From Propionispora hippei DSM 15287 (GTDB taxonomy: Bacteria; Bacillota; Negativicutes; Propionisporales; Propionisporaceae), in NCBI RefSeq assembly GCF_900141835.1, contig NZ_FQZD01000014.1:1-64000 (forward strand): a DNA stretch of 64,000 bases. Direction: 5' to 3'. A program made the position numbers and the translations under genes. Below the pieces are notes generated by a model, which made no database searches, was not told where the DNA came from, and saw only the letters and a list, made by a program, of their open reading frames with translations. Positions 47,431-55,769 of the stretch are shown in pieces (the first letter of the stretch is position 1; every line of letters begins with the position of its first letter).

Positions 47431-47495
47431 CAAAAAGAGGCTCCGGAAAAGAAATGCTTATCTTCTCCGGAGCCTCTAGTCTCTCTAGTCAGCTC
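47431..47495 (-). promoter_or_regulatory. Sulfur leader RNA, copy J (PTS-RLP operon)
   Basis: Minus strand: GAGCTGA, hairpin CTAG/CTAG around AGAGA, AGG, then the stem GAGGCTCCGGAGAAGA with complement and U-run. A possible -10 TATAAT lies about 25 bases upstream. It governs the unit EIIA-EIIB-EIIC-RLP-cupin-MetY-CoA-binding protein. Confidence 0.76.
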
Positions 47496-47550
47496 ATTAC
47501 CTATTATAGAAATCATACTATACGGTTTCTTCTTTAGTCAATCCATCTGA

Positions 47551-48375
47551 TCATTTCCCCGATAGTTCTAGAGTTTCATTCATACTGCCGGTACGGTAAC
47601 CCTCCAGATCGAGGGTCACAAAAGAAAATCCCAGTTTCTTTAATTCCTGGCTAATCCGCAGCGAGTTTTCCGGCTGGGCTAACAGGGGAATATCTTTGGC
47701 CGCCACTTCGATCCGCGCGATATCGCCATGATGCCTGACCCTGATCTGACCCGAACAAAGCGTCTTGATAAAGGCTTCCGCCAGTTCCACCTGCTTTAAC
47801 CGTTCGGCTGTAACCGGCAGCCCGTAGACAATCCGGGATGACAAACAGGCGGCGCTGAGTTTTTTCCAGGTCGGCAGGCCCCATTCTTTGGACAGGCTGC
47901 GAATCTCTTCCTTGGTTATGCCGCATTCCAGCAGCGGGCTGCGTACACCCGGCAATTCGGCAACAGCCTGCATGCCTGGCCGGTAATCGGCCAGATCATC
48001 GGCATTAGAGCCTTCCAAAACCCAATGGAAGCCCTGCTCTTTAGCCCAGGCAGCAATTACGGTAAACCGCTCCATTTTGCAATGGTAGCAGCGTTTTTCA
48101 TCATTCTCAACAAAACTGGCATTATTAAGCTCACTAATCGTAAGCAAAACATGCTTGATACCCAATTTCCCGGCGATCTCCACCGCCTCTTTCCGCTCAC
48201 TGGCCGGCAACGTCTCAGAACAGGCGGTTACGGCAATTGCCCGGTCATCGTACAAGGCCTGTTTGGCGGCAGCAGCCAGAAACGTGCTGTCCACCCCGCC
48301 CGAAAAGGCGACTACCACACTGCCCATACTGCGCAAGGTGTCCAGCAGCTTTTTAACTTTTTCTTCTGTATTCAT
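47551..48375 (-). CDS. larE: ATP-dependent sacrificial sulfur transferase, LarE family
   Basis: 274 residues. PP-loop SGGVDSTFLAAAA at residues 25-37 adenylates the substrate; RCYHCKMERF and LSAACLSSRIVYG carry conserved cysteines. LarE adds sulfur to the nickel-pincer cofactor of lactate racemase, in some species from its own cysteine, in others through a 4Fe-4S-bound sulfur. No larA, larB or larC is seen in this window. Sulfur chemistry fits the neighbourhood. It starts 227 bases from DUF2325, with repeat copy 6 between. Confidence 0.88.
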   Translation of the reverse strand: MNTEEKVKKLLDTLRSMGSVVVAFSGGVDSTFLAAAAKQALYDDRAIAVTACSETLPASERKEAVEIAGKLGIKHVLLTISELNNASFVENDEKRCYHCKMERFTVIAAWAKEQGFHWVLEGSNADDLADYRPGMQAVAELPGVRSPLLECGITKEEIRSLSKEWGLPTWKKLSAACLSSRIVYGLPVTAERLKQVELAEAFIKTLCSGQIRVRHHGDIARIEVAAKDIPLLAQPENSLRISQELKKLGFSFVTLDLEGYRTGSMNETLELSGK

Positions 48376-48393
48376 CCTTCATGCTCCTTTCCC

Positions 48394-48555
48394 AGTGCGC
48401 CGCCAACTTTGAAAGTGCAAATTAAATTTGCGGGAATTTTTGCGTAAGGCAGGGTGACGAAAGAGCGCCTAGCGAACATAGGTAAACCGACGACAACGAA
48501 ACCTTACAGAAAAAGATCCGTGAAGAAATTGTAATTTCAAAGTTGATGAACCACT
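48394..48555. repeat. Interspersed repeat, copy 6
   Basis: Arms CCAACTTTGAAAGTGC and TTTCAAAGTTGATGAACC. Core: GCGGGAATTTTTGCGTAAGGC, ACCGACGACAACGAAA, CATAGGTAA. Confidence 0.72.
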
Positions 48556-48602
48556 ATTTGCGTCACTTAAATCATAGGTATTTAAGTAACGCCAACTACT
48601 AA

Positions 48603-48902
48603 TCAGCCTTCCTTTACCTGCAGTCCGGCTCCGGTCAATTTCTGACCCACCGAAGACCAGGAACGCTTGGCAAAAACCAGGGGTACTCCTCTTAGCTTGG
48701 CAAGCTGCTTCACATTCTGCGCCGTATTGTGATTGATGTAATCGGTCAACACAACAATCAGACGGGTGGCTTTCGGAATGTTGAATTTTTTCTTATCCGC
48801 CGCGTTCCTACCTGTAATATGTTCAATATGATGAATGCCTAATTCCTGCAACTCTTTCTCAATTCTTCCGAGATTATCGGCGCCAATAATTAATACCGAC
48901 AT
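48603..48902 (-). CDS. DUF2325 small Rossmann-like protein
   Basis: 99 residues. MSVLIIGADNLGRIEKELQ at the start and LIVVLTDYINHNTAQNVKQLA are typical of DUF2325. I set the start at ATG 48902 with GAGGTGAG upstream. Function unknown in the family. It lies behind leader K, so it is probably sulfur-regulated with larE. Confidence 0.75.
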   Translation of the reverse strand: MSVLIIGADNLGRIEKELQELGIHHIEHITGRNAADKKKFNIPKATRLIVVLTDYINHNTAQNVKQLAKLRGVPLVFAKRSWSSVGQKLTGAGLQVKEG

Positions 48903-48967
48903 CTTTCTCACCTCTTTACATATTGGTCATTCGCTTATGACCAAAGCGGGCGCGCCTCTCTGATCAT

Positions 48968-49027
48968 ATAAAAAGCCGGAATGATGACAATGTCATTCAT
49001 TCCGGCCTCCGGTTATCCAGTCGGTCG
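48968..49027 (-). promoter_or_regulatory. Sulfur leader RNA, copy K (DUF2325/larE)
   Basis: Minus strand: GACCGA, hairpin CTGG/CCGG (one G-U pair) around ATAA, AGG, stem GGCCGGAATGA and complement with U-run. About 65 bases before the DUF2325 gene. Confidence 0.72.
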
Positions 49028-49337
49028 TATCCTGCGTCACAGCACACCGCCGTAGCGCCAACAAAAGAATGCGGCTGCATTCTACTCGCTGATGGTATTA
49101 GTATATGATTATTTCTTATCATATCGTCAATACGGAAATCTGTCAACAAATACTCGCAAGTTTCGTTTGCTTTTCTAGGGCGTGTTTCAAACTAACGGAA
49201 ATGCTCCATGACGAGTATTTTTGCGCCAGACAAATTATTCTTTTGCAGGAAAGCAGCCCCTGTTTCAAAAAAATCTTATCGAAGTATGGCACAAAAAGAG
49301 CCGTCAGGGAACGCTTCTTATAGTTTGAAAAATATGC

Positions 49338-49501
49338 CTGGTGCTCGATTAACTCTGAAAACGCAAATTAAATCGGGAGGGATTTTTTCGTAAGGCAAGG
49401 CGGAAAGGGCAGGAGCGCTTATCGAACATAGGTAAGTCTACGACAGCGAAGTGATGCGAAAAATAGACCGGCAATGTTTATTAAGATTGATAAAGTACTA
49501 G
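49338..49501. repeat. Interspersed repeat, copy 7
   Basis: Right end GATTGATAAAGTACTAG, core GGGATTTTTTCGTAAGGCAAGGCGG, GAACATAGGTAAG, CGACAGCGAAG. Left end is weaker. It directly abuts the sigma-factor stop codon. Confidence 0.7.
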
Positions 49502-49503
49502 GG

Positions 49504-50091
49504 TTATGCCGAGCGGAAATATTTTGCCAGCTTACGCCTTACCCGCTGGATGGCGTTATCCACCGTTTTAGGCTTGCATTGCAATTTTTCCGATATATGA
49601 CGCGGCTTATAGCCGCATATATACAGCTTTATAATGCTTCGTTCACGGTCGGTTAAATAACTTTCGATCACCCGCAGCATGGTTTCCACTGTTTCCCGGT
49701 CCAATATCACAGCCAGCGGGTCATCCAGCCGCTGATCCAATATCAGCCTATCCAGAAATTCATCTGTCCCGTTGTCCCCGCTGAAATACAAGGAGCAGGC
49801 AGTATTAGCGGCCTTGTGCTTATTCCGGTTGGCCATCCGGATCGCCGACTTCATCATGTTCTTAATATTGATTAAGGCCGTGACTTCAAAGCTATATTTT
49901 TCATTGGGCACATAATGTAAAACCGCCTTGTATAGTCCCAGCAGCCCCCATTGGTACAAATCATCCACATCGCCCCCCGGCAGGTAATAACGGTTGGCAT
50001 AGGCGTAAATGCTGTTTCTAAAGCGCTTTACGATACGGTTAAACTCTTCTTCAATGATATTTCCCGAGTCGTCAAAACAACAAGTTAGCAT
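49504..50091 (-). CDS. Sigma-70 family RNA polymerase sigma factor, SigH-like
   Basis: 195 residues. Region 2: YYLPGGDVDDLYQWGLLGLYKAV. Region 4: SYLTDRERSIIKLYICGYKPRHISEKLQCKPKTVDNAIQRVRRKLAKYF, a helix-turn-helix for -35 recognition. Length and the early 'GGDVDDLYQWG' motif fit SigH (Spo0H)-like factors, which in spore formers drive early sporulation. Single gene between repeat copy 7 and a hairpin region upstream. Confidence 0.82.
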   Translation of the reverse strand: MLTCCFDDSGNIIEEEFNRIVKRFRNSIYAYANRYYLPGGDVDDLYQWGLLGLYKAVLHYVPNEKYSFEVTALINIKNMMKSAIRMANRNKHKAANTACSLYFSGDNGTDEFLDRLILDQRLDDPLAVILDRETVETMLRVIESYLTDRERSIIKLYICGYKPRHISEKLQCKPKTVDNAIQRVRRKLAKYFRSA

Positions 50092-50193
50092 GGTTATCCC
50101 TCTACCCTATGATTTATCTAGCATATCCCCTGCGACTGCACAGCGGCAAGGACAATGAATGCTTTCTTCTGTCATCCGTTGCTAATATAAAAC

Positions 50194-50246
50194 AAGCATG
50201 AACGTAAAGTAACACAATAGACTTGTGTTACTTTACGTTCATGCTT
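50194..50246. repeat. Perfect 53-bp inverted repeat upstream of the recombinase
   Basis: Two 24-base arms, left AAGCATGAACGTAAAG followed by TAACACAA, right its exact complement, around the spacer TAGAC (50218-50222). The inner 9-base arms GTAACACAA/TTGTGTTAC plus spacer form a 23-bp core (50209-50231) that recurs, inverted, at 51057-51079. A candidate binding and crossover site for the recombinase encoded next to it. Confidence 0.8.
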
Positions 50247-50335
50247 AAAACGCAAAATTCGACAAAAAAACAAGGACTTTTGCCCATAATAATGAAATTA
50301 ACTATATCGCCATAGCAGAAAATTCTGGAAAGGAT

Positions 50336-50893
50336 GTGGTTTTTATCGAATATGTAGAACCTATTCGTTCGAAACGTCAAATTGAACAGATTAAACGTCA
50401 TTTTAAGAAAAACAGCCTGCGCAATTACCTGCTCTTCGTCCTAGGAATCAATAGCGGTCTGCGAATTTCTGATTTGTTATTGTTAACGATTGAGGATGTC
50501 AATGAAAAAGACCGGATTATTCTCCGTGAGAAAAAGACAGGCAAAACAAAAGATTTTCCCCTATCCGATACTTGTAAAAAGGCGATTGAGGAATACCTTG
50601 CCGAAGTGGGGCCTAACGGCCAATGGCTGTTTAAAAGCAAAAAGGGCAACCGGCCAATTACCCGCATTCAGGCATACCGGATCATCAATCACGCTGCCCG
50701 GACGATTGGCCTGAAAGAAGCAATTGGCACGCACACGCTGCGGAAAACTTTTGGCTACTGGGCTTACAAAAACGGCGTCGATATTACCAAGATTCAAAAA
50801 TTGCTCAACCATTCCGCTCCCAGCATTACCTTATCCTATATTGGTATTACCAAAGAAGAACTTGATACGGTGTACATAACGTTAAATCTATAA
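50336..50893 (+). CDS. Small tyrosine recombinase/integrase
   Basis: 185 residues, catalytic domain only. The catalytic residues can be followed: Arg in GINSGLRISDLLLL, His-Leu-Arg-Lys in GTHTLRKTFGYWAYK, His in LLNHSAP and the tyrosine in TLSYIGIT. It lacks the N-terminal SAM-like DNA-binding domain of XerC/D. The start is GTG 50336, close behind GGAAAGG. The gene is bracketed by two inverted copies of the core site (50209-50231 and 51057-51079), so it may invert the segment that carries it. Homologues of this size are common in Firmicutes and their role is not settled. Confidence 0.85.
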   Translation: MVFIEYVEPIRSKRQIEQIKRHFKKNSLRNYLLFVLGINSGLRISDLLLLTIEDVNEKDRIILREKKTGKTKDFPLSDTCKKAIEEYLAEVGPNGQWLFKSKKGNRPITRIQAYRIINHAARTIGLKEAIGTHTLRKTFGYWAYKNGVDITKIQKLLNHSAPSITLSYIGITKEELDTVYITLNL

Positions 50894-51056
50894 GTTTTTC
50901 TGTACTGACGATACAATTTATGTAAGTTAAACCAACATGTCTATTTTTTTGTATCCATTTACTTTTTTGTAATAATTAAGAGAAATAAAGAGGATTTTGT
51001 TACCTTAAAATAGAAGACATTGGAAAAGAAGTAAGTGTAAGTAACTCTTCTATCGT

Positions 51057-51079
51057 GTAACACAAGTCTATTGTGTTAC
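51057..51079. repeat. Inverted partner of the recombinase site
   Basis: Arms GTAACACAA and TTGTGTTAC around GTCTA, the reverse complement of the TAGAC spacer at the first site. The whole 23-bp core is thus present in opposite orientation. The right arm extends TTTA as in site 1; the left does not. Confidence 0.75.
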
Positions 51080-51093
51080 TTTAGCACCTTAGC

Positions 51094-51135
51094 AAAAAGA
51101 AAGCATAACTTTATCGTTCCAAAGTTATGCTTTCT
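51094..51135 (-). terminator. Terminator of the DegS-like kinase
   Basis: Stem AGAAAGCATAACTTT and complement, eight-base loop, followed on the minus strand by TTTTTGC. It ends the minus-strand kinase gene about 100 bases after its stop. Confidence 0.85.
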
Positions 51136-51233
51136 CTATTCTATTCCGCCAAAGCAACCTCGAGACGGAAAATACCCGCCTGGACACGCCGGGCAGATAA
51201 TCAGTAATTCCCTGAGCAGCCCGGGTGTACCCG

Positions 51234-52370
51234 TTAGTTCAGAGGAATTTTGATAATGACCCGGCTCCCTTTGCCCTCTTCCGATTTGATTTCCAACCGT
51301 CCCCTTAAGAGGTTAATACGTTCCCGCATACCGAGAACCCCGAAGCTTTCAATACCAATGGCAGCACTATCCACGTCAAAGCCCTTGCCGTTATCATCGA
51401 CAATGGCCATAACAAAATCCCGGCGAAACTCAATAAAAACCAGAACCCTGCTGGCTTGAGCATGTTTTTCCACATTATTGACCGCTTCCTGAATAACCCG
51501 GAATAAGCCGATTTCAACATAAGGGTCGAGGCGTTTTTCCTCACCAATGGTCCGGACTTCACAAATAAGCTCGCTCCGGTCCTGCATAGTCTCCAAGAAA
51601 CGTCGCACCGTGGGCAATAACCCCAGATCATCTAAAGTCATAGGCCGCAAATCAAAGATAATTTTACGTGTTTCTTTCAAACAGCTCCGAACCTGAGTCC
51701 TTAAGCTTTTCAGTTCGGTTTTTACCCGTTCCACATCCACATCAATCAACCGCTCACAGACTTCGGCCCGAAAAACCACATTAGCCATAGCCTGGGCCGG
51801 ACCGTCATGAATCTCCCGCGCCACCCGCAGGCGTTCCTCTTCCTGAGCCTTGATAATTTTCGCGCCAAAGGCCTGGCTCTGCTGCAGAGTTTCCAGTTGA
51901 ACAGCCACGCCTTCCATCTGGCTGCCCAGATAGCCTAACACTACACCGACCTGGGAAACTAAATTTTGGGCTTTATCTACCGTCTTCTTCAGCGACCGCA
52001 GGCGAATCTCCAGATCGTCCCGCTGCCGCTTCAGGTTTTGCTCATGTTCCCTGGCCACCGCCAGCTCTACCTGGATATTTTTGGTTTCGTCATAGGTCTT
52101 CTTTATATCCTCTTCGGTGTGGATATGAAAATTGCGGCTTACAGCCATCAGTTTCAGCCGGGCTCTTTTTTCCTTTTGCTCCAGTTCGTCCACGACGAAA
52201 ATAATATCCACTGTAGCCTGCTTTACCCGTTCTACATCTTTTTTCACAGACTCCATTTCATTTTTCGCGGCCTCATAAATATCAAAAATTTGCATCTTGC
52301 TTTGTTCAATGGCGTCTAATGTGTTTTTTACAATCTTATCAAGTATTTTTCCGTCAATTGTATTGTTCAT
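51234..52370 (-). CDS. DegS-like cytoplasmic sensor histidine kinase
   Basis: About 378 residues. Long coiled coil at 1-190 (many Lys/Glu/Arg), then a HisKA_3 helix with VAREIHDGPAQAMANVVFRAE (His in EIHDGP), and an ATPase with EAVNNVEKHAQ, DDNGKGFDV and GVLGMRERINLLRGRLEI. No membrane segment, as in DegS. I prefer ATG 52370 after GGGTGAAA; a 24-codon longer start exists. No cognate DegU-like regulator is adjacent. Confidence 0.85.
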   Translation of the reverse strand: MNNTIDGKILDKIVKNTLDAIEQSKMQIFDIYEAAKNEMESVKKDVERVKQATVDIIFVVDELEQKEKRARLKLMAVSRNFHIHTEEDIKKTYDETKNIQVELAVAREHEQNLKRQRDDLEIRLRSLKKTVDKAQNLVSQVGVVLGYLGSQMEGVAVQLETLQQSQAFGAKIIKAQEEERLRVAREIHDGPAQAMANVVFRAEVCERLIDVDVERVKTELKSLRTQVRSCLKETRKIIFDLRPMTLDDLGLLPTVRRFLETMQDRSELICEVRTIGEEKRLDPYVEIGLFRVIQEAVNNVEKHAQASRVLVFIEFRRDFVMAIVDDNGKGFDVDSAAIGIESFGVLGMRERINLLRGRLEIKSEEGKGSRVIIKIPLN

Positions 52371-52517
52371 GCTTTCACCCTGTGTTTGCCGTTTTCTGTC
52401 TTTCTTTAACCGCGCCAGCCGCTCAGCATGGCTCATACCCATCCAGATTCGGTAAACGCTCTTCCATTACCTGCTTGGCGGACATTTTTTCTTTATCTAT
52501 TTTTGCATTTTTATGGG

Positions 52518-52666
52518 CTATCCGGCGGCTCGCCAACTTTGAACCGGGAAAATGATGGCGAGGCAGTATTTTGTCAGTCAAAGTGAGGAAAAAAGCATAC
52601 CGCAGCACGTTGACCGACGACATATTGACCGCCGGCAATTTCTGTTTCAAGGATAGTAACCACTAG
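52518..52666. repeat. Interspersed repeat, copy 8
   Basis: Left arm GCCAACTTTGAA, right arm TTTCAAGGATAGTAACCACTAG. Core: AGGCAGTATTTTGTCAGTC and GACCGACGACATATTGACC. Divergent copy, between transketolase and the kinase. Confidence 0.6.
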
Positions 52667-52672
52667 CCCAAA

Positions 52673-52707
52673 ACAAAAAGATTACTTGCAATGAGTAATC
52701 TTTTTGT
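52673..52707 (-). terminator. Transketolase terminator
   Basis: Stem ACAAAAAGATTACT and complement, right after the transketolase stop on the minus strand, with a U-rich descending arm. Confidence 0.82.
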
Positions 52708-52738
52708 CTATTCTATCACAATTATATCAAATCACGCA

Positions 52739-54730
52739 TTAAACCAGCAGTGCTTTCACCCGGTCTACTACATTTTCCACGGTAAAACCGTATTCCTTAA
52801 TCAGCCGTTCGCCATTGCCTGACGCTCCGAAGGTATCAATGGCCAGTACGTCGCCACCGCTGCCGGTATAACGGTGCCAACCCAGGGACGCTCCCATTTC
52901 AATGGCTAACCGGGCCGGTACGTCCGGTGGCAGTACGCTCTTTTTGTATTCCGGCGGCTGTGCTTCAAAGCGATCCCACGAGGGAAAACTGATTACCGAG
53001 ACGGCAATATTTTCCGCTGACAACTGCTTCTGTGCCGCCAACGCCAATTCCACTTCCGAACCGGAAGCCAGGAGCAGAGCCTGTGGATTTTCTGCCGCAG
53101 CCAGCACATAGGCGCCTCTGGCCACACCGGCACGGGCTGCTTCCGGCGTCGTCACATGGGACAGGTCCTGCCGGGAAAGCACCAGCGCCGTAGGTGTCTT
53201 GGAGGATTCCAGCGCCAGCTTCCAGGCAGCAGCCGTCTCATTGCCGTCAGCCGGACGAATAACGCTGAGATTGGGCATTGCCCGCAGCGAAGCCAACTGT
53301 TCGATCGGTTCGTGCGTCGGACCGTCTTCGCCGACAGCAATGCTGTCGTGAGTAAATACATAGGTAACCGGCAGGCCCATCAAGGCAGCCAACCGGATAG
53401 CCGGCCGCAGGTAATCGGCAAAAACGAAAAAGGTTCCGCCAAAGACCCTGAGTCCCCGGTGCAAAGCCATTCCGTTTAAAATGGCGCCCATGGCAAATTC
53501 CCGCACACCAAACCAGATGTTGGCGCCCTGGTAGTCTTCGGCGCTGAAATTGCCGCCGTTTTTCATTGCCGTCTTGTTGGAGCTGGCCAGATCGGCGGAA
53601 CCGCCAAACAGACAAGAAATCTGATTAGCCAACGCATTGATGACTTCGCCGGAAGAGGACCGGGTTGCCAGTTTTTTCCCACCTTCATAAACCGGTAGCT
53701 GCCGTTCCCAGCCTTCCGGCAATTTACCGGCCATGGCCGTTTCCAATTCACGGCCCAATTCGGGAAACTCCTGTTTGTAACTGGCAAACATGGCCTTCCA
53801 AACCGCCTGTTCCTGAATGCCCCGTTCTTTTACCGCCTGCCCAAAATGTTTGTACACCTTGGAAGGAACATGGAATTCTTCATGAATCCATTGGTAGGCT
53901 TGTTTGGTAGCTTTTGCTTCTTCCCGCCCCAGGGGCGAACCATGGGCGGCGGAAGTCCCGGCCTTCTTCGGCGAACCGAAGCCGATCACCGTCTTTACTT
54001 CAATTAAGGTCGGTTTGTTCAATTCCTTCTTGGCCGCCGTCAACGCCGCGTCGATCGCGGCGATATCGTTGCCGTCTTCCACATACAAAACCTGCCAGCC
54101 ATAGGCCTCAAACCGCTTTTTTACATCCTCGGAAAACGACAGGTTCAGCTTGCCGTCCAGCGAGATATCATTGGAATCATACAGCACGATCAGCCGTCCC
54201 AGCTTTAAATGTCCGGCCAGTGAGGCGGCTTCGCCGGAAACCCCTTCCATTAAATCTCCGTCGCCGCAAAGGCTGTAGCTGAAATGATTAATCAGGTCAT
54301 AGCCCTTTTGGTTGTAGCGGGCTGCCAAATGCCGTTCGGCCATGGCCATGCCTACGGCCATGGGAATTCCCTGCCCCAATGGACCCGTCGTTGCATCTAC
54401 CCCCGGTGTGTGTCCGTACTCAGGATGGCCGGGCGTCTTGCTTTGCCATTGCCGGAAGTTTTTCAAGTCCTCCAGTGTTACATCATAGCCGGACAAGTGC
54501 AGCAGGCTGTAAAGCAGGGCCGAGCCATGCCCCGCCGACAAAACAAAACGATCCCGGTTGAACCAATCCGGATTAACCGGGTTGTGAGTCATATGCTTCG
54601 TCCAGAGCGTATACGCCATGGGCGCCGCGCCCATAGGCATCCCGGGATGACCGGAATTGGCTTTTTCAATGGAGTCAATCGCCAGAGTACGCAGCGTGCT
54701 TACCGCCAGCTGCTCAATACCACGATCCAT
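52739..54730 (-). CDS. tkt: Transketolase
   Basis: About 663 residues, full length. Thiamine pyrophosphate motif [20 protein letters not shown] with the metal ligand, HGS in [12 protein letters not shown] and the pyrimidine-domain glutamate in [20 protein letters not shown]. It exchanges two-carbon units between ketoses and aldoses in the pentose phosphate pathway, joining the xylulose-5-phosphate made by AraBDA to glycolysis. Start ATG 54730 with GGAGAGG upstream. Confidence 0.96.
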   Translation of the reverse strand: MDRGIEQLAVSTLRTLAIDSIEKANSGHPGMPMGAAPMAYTLWTKHMTHNPVNPDWFNRDRFVLSAGHGSALLYSLLHLSGYDVTLEDLKNFRQWQSKTPGHPEYGHTPGVDATTGPLGQGIPMAVGMAMAERHLAARYNQKGYDLINHFSYSLCGDGDLMEGVSGEAASLAGHLKLGRLIVLYDSNDISLDGKLNLSFSEDVKKRFEAYGWQVLYVEDGNDIAAIDAALTAAKKELNKPTLIEVKTVIGFGSPKKAGTSAAHGSPLGREEAKATKQAYQWIHEEFHVPSKVYKHFGQAVKERGIQEQAVWKAMFASYKQEFPELGRELETAMAGKLPEGWERQLPVYEGGKKLATRSSSGEVINALANQISCLFGGSADLASSNKTAMKNGGNFSAEDYQGANIWFGVREFAMGAILNGMALHRGLRVFGGTFFVFADYLRPAIRLAALMGLPVTYVFTHDSIAVGEDGPTHEPIEQLASLRAMPNLSVIRPADGNETAAAWKLALESSKTPTALVLSRQDLSHVTTPEAARAGVARGAYVLAAAENPQALLLASGSEVELALAAQKQLSAENIAVSVISFPSWDRFEAQPPEYKKSVLPPDVPARLAIEMGASLGWHRYTGSGGDVLAIDTFGASGNGERLIKEYGFTVENVVDRVKALLV

Positions 54731-54779
54731 AAACAATCCTCTCCTTTATACCATGATTATACCCAGCGCCCAAATACAA

Positions 54780-54818
54780 TTCAGGTTGCTAACAGCAACA
54801 TAGTATTAGCAACCTGAA
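54780..54818. repeat. Inverted repeat upstream of transketolase
   Basis: 13-base arms TTCAGGTTGCTAA and TTAGCAACCTGAA around 13 bases. No U-run on either side, so it is a candidate operator or leader hairpin rather than a terminator. Confidence 0.55.
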
Positions 54819-54913
54819 CGATAACGTATCTATGTTGTTAATCTGTAAAATTACAGCAACCACTCTCTGACGGCGCTCTTTGCGCCTAAGATCATTCCGT
54901 TAATTTTCAGCAA

Positions 54914-55744
54914 TTAATAGAGTGCGTCAATAACAGGCTGTGCTTCTTTCAACGACCGGAAAATCAAAGTCGGTTTTACCTCCGCCTGCGGGACGTCTTC
55001 CAGCGTACTTTCACCGGTGAGCACCAGAATGGAGGTCACCTTATTGCCCTTCGCCAAGGCAATATCGGTATACAGCCGGTCACCGACAATAGCGATTTCC
55101 TCTTCCTTTAAGCCGGTTTTCTTCAATATATACTCCAGCGTGTGAACGGTCGGTTTGCCGAAGAACTCAGGAACCCTGCCGGTCGAAGCGGTAATCAGTG
55201 CGCAAATGGAGCCGCAGTCAGGAATATAGCCGTCTACCATTGGGCAGTTAAAGTCAGGATTTACACCGTAGAACGTTGCCCCGTTACGGATAAAGGTACA
55301 AGCTTTGGTTAAACGGTCATAGGCCAGGGACGTATCAAAGCCAACAACCACAATGTCCGGGTTCTCTTCCACTAGTTTTACGCCGGCTTCTTTAAAATCA
55401 TTCTGCAAGTATTGGTTACCTAATACAAACACGGTCTTTTCCGGCATGTTATCCAGTAAATGTGAGATGATAACATGATTGGAAATAAAAATCTTTTCCT
55501 CAGTTACAGGATAACCCATTTTGGTAATACGGTCCACATATACTTTATTATTTTTTGAAGAATTATTAGTGAAGAAGCGGATCATTACATTGTTTTCTTC
55601 CAGTTTGTGCAGAAACTCGATGGCTCCGTCCAAAATCTTGCTTTCCAGATAGATGGTCCCGTCCATGTCAAATACAAAGCATTTAATCTTTTTCAGTACT
55701 TCCTGGGCATACGCCTTATCCATGGCTTGCTCAATGCTATACAT
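54914..55744 (-). CDS. HAD-IIA phosphatase (NagD/AraL type)
   Basis: 276 residues. Motif I is CFVFDMDGTIYLESKILDGA, motif II FFTNNSSKN, motif IV GDRLYTDIALAKGNK. The C2a cap of NagD/AraL/PGP-like phosphatases lies between. It hydrolyses small phosphates such as sugar or glycerol phosphate. It lies 26 bases downstream of a glycerol-1-phosphate dehydrogenase gene, the same pairing as Bacillus araL-araM, and may dephosphorylate glycerol-1-phosphate or a related product. Confidence 0.85.
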   Translation of the reverse strand: MYSIEQAMDKAYAQEVLKKIKCFVFDMDGTIYLESKILDGAIEFLHKLEENNVMIRFFTNNSSKNNKVYVDRITKMGYPVTEEKIFISNHVIISHLLDNMPEKTVFVLGNQYLQNDFKEAGVKLVEENPDIVVVGFDTSLAYDRLTKACTFIRNGATFYGVNPDFNCPMVDGYIPDCGSICALITASTGRVPEFFGKPTVHTLEYILKKTGLKEEEIAIVGDRLYTDIALAKGNKVTSILVLTGESTLEDVPQAEVKPTLIFRSLKEAQPVIDALY

Positions 55745-55769
55745 ATAGTTATTTTCTTCCTTTACCTGT

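Noticed and set aside
49504-50091. ECF sigma factor
   Set aside because: Length, region 2 motif and region 4 fit SigH-like factors better, and no anti-sigma gene is adjacent.
22296-52666. CRISPR array
   Set aside because: The repeats are 120-170 bp, far apart, and vary in sequence; there are no unique spacers and no cas genes.
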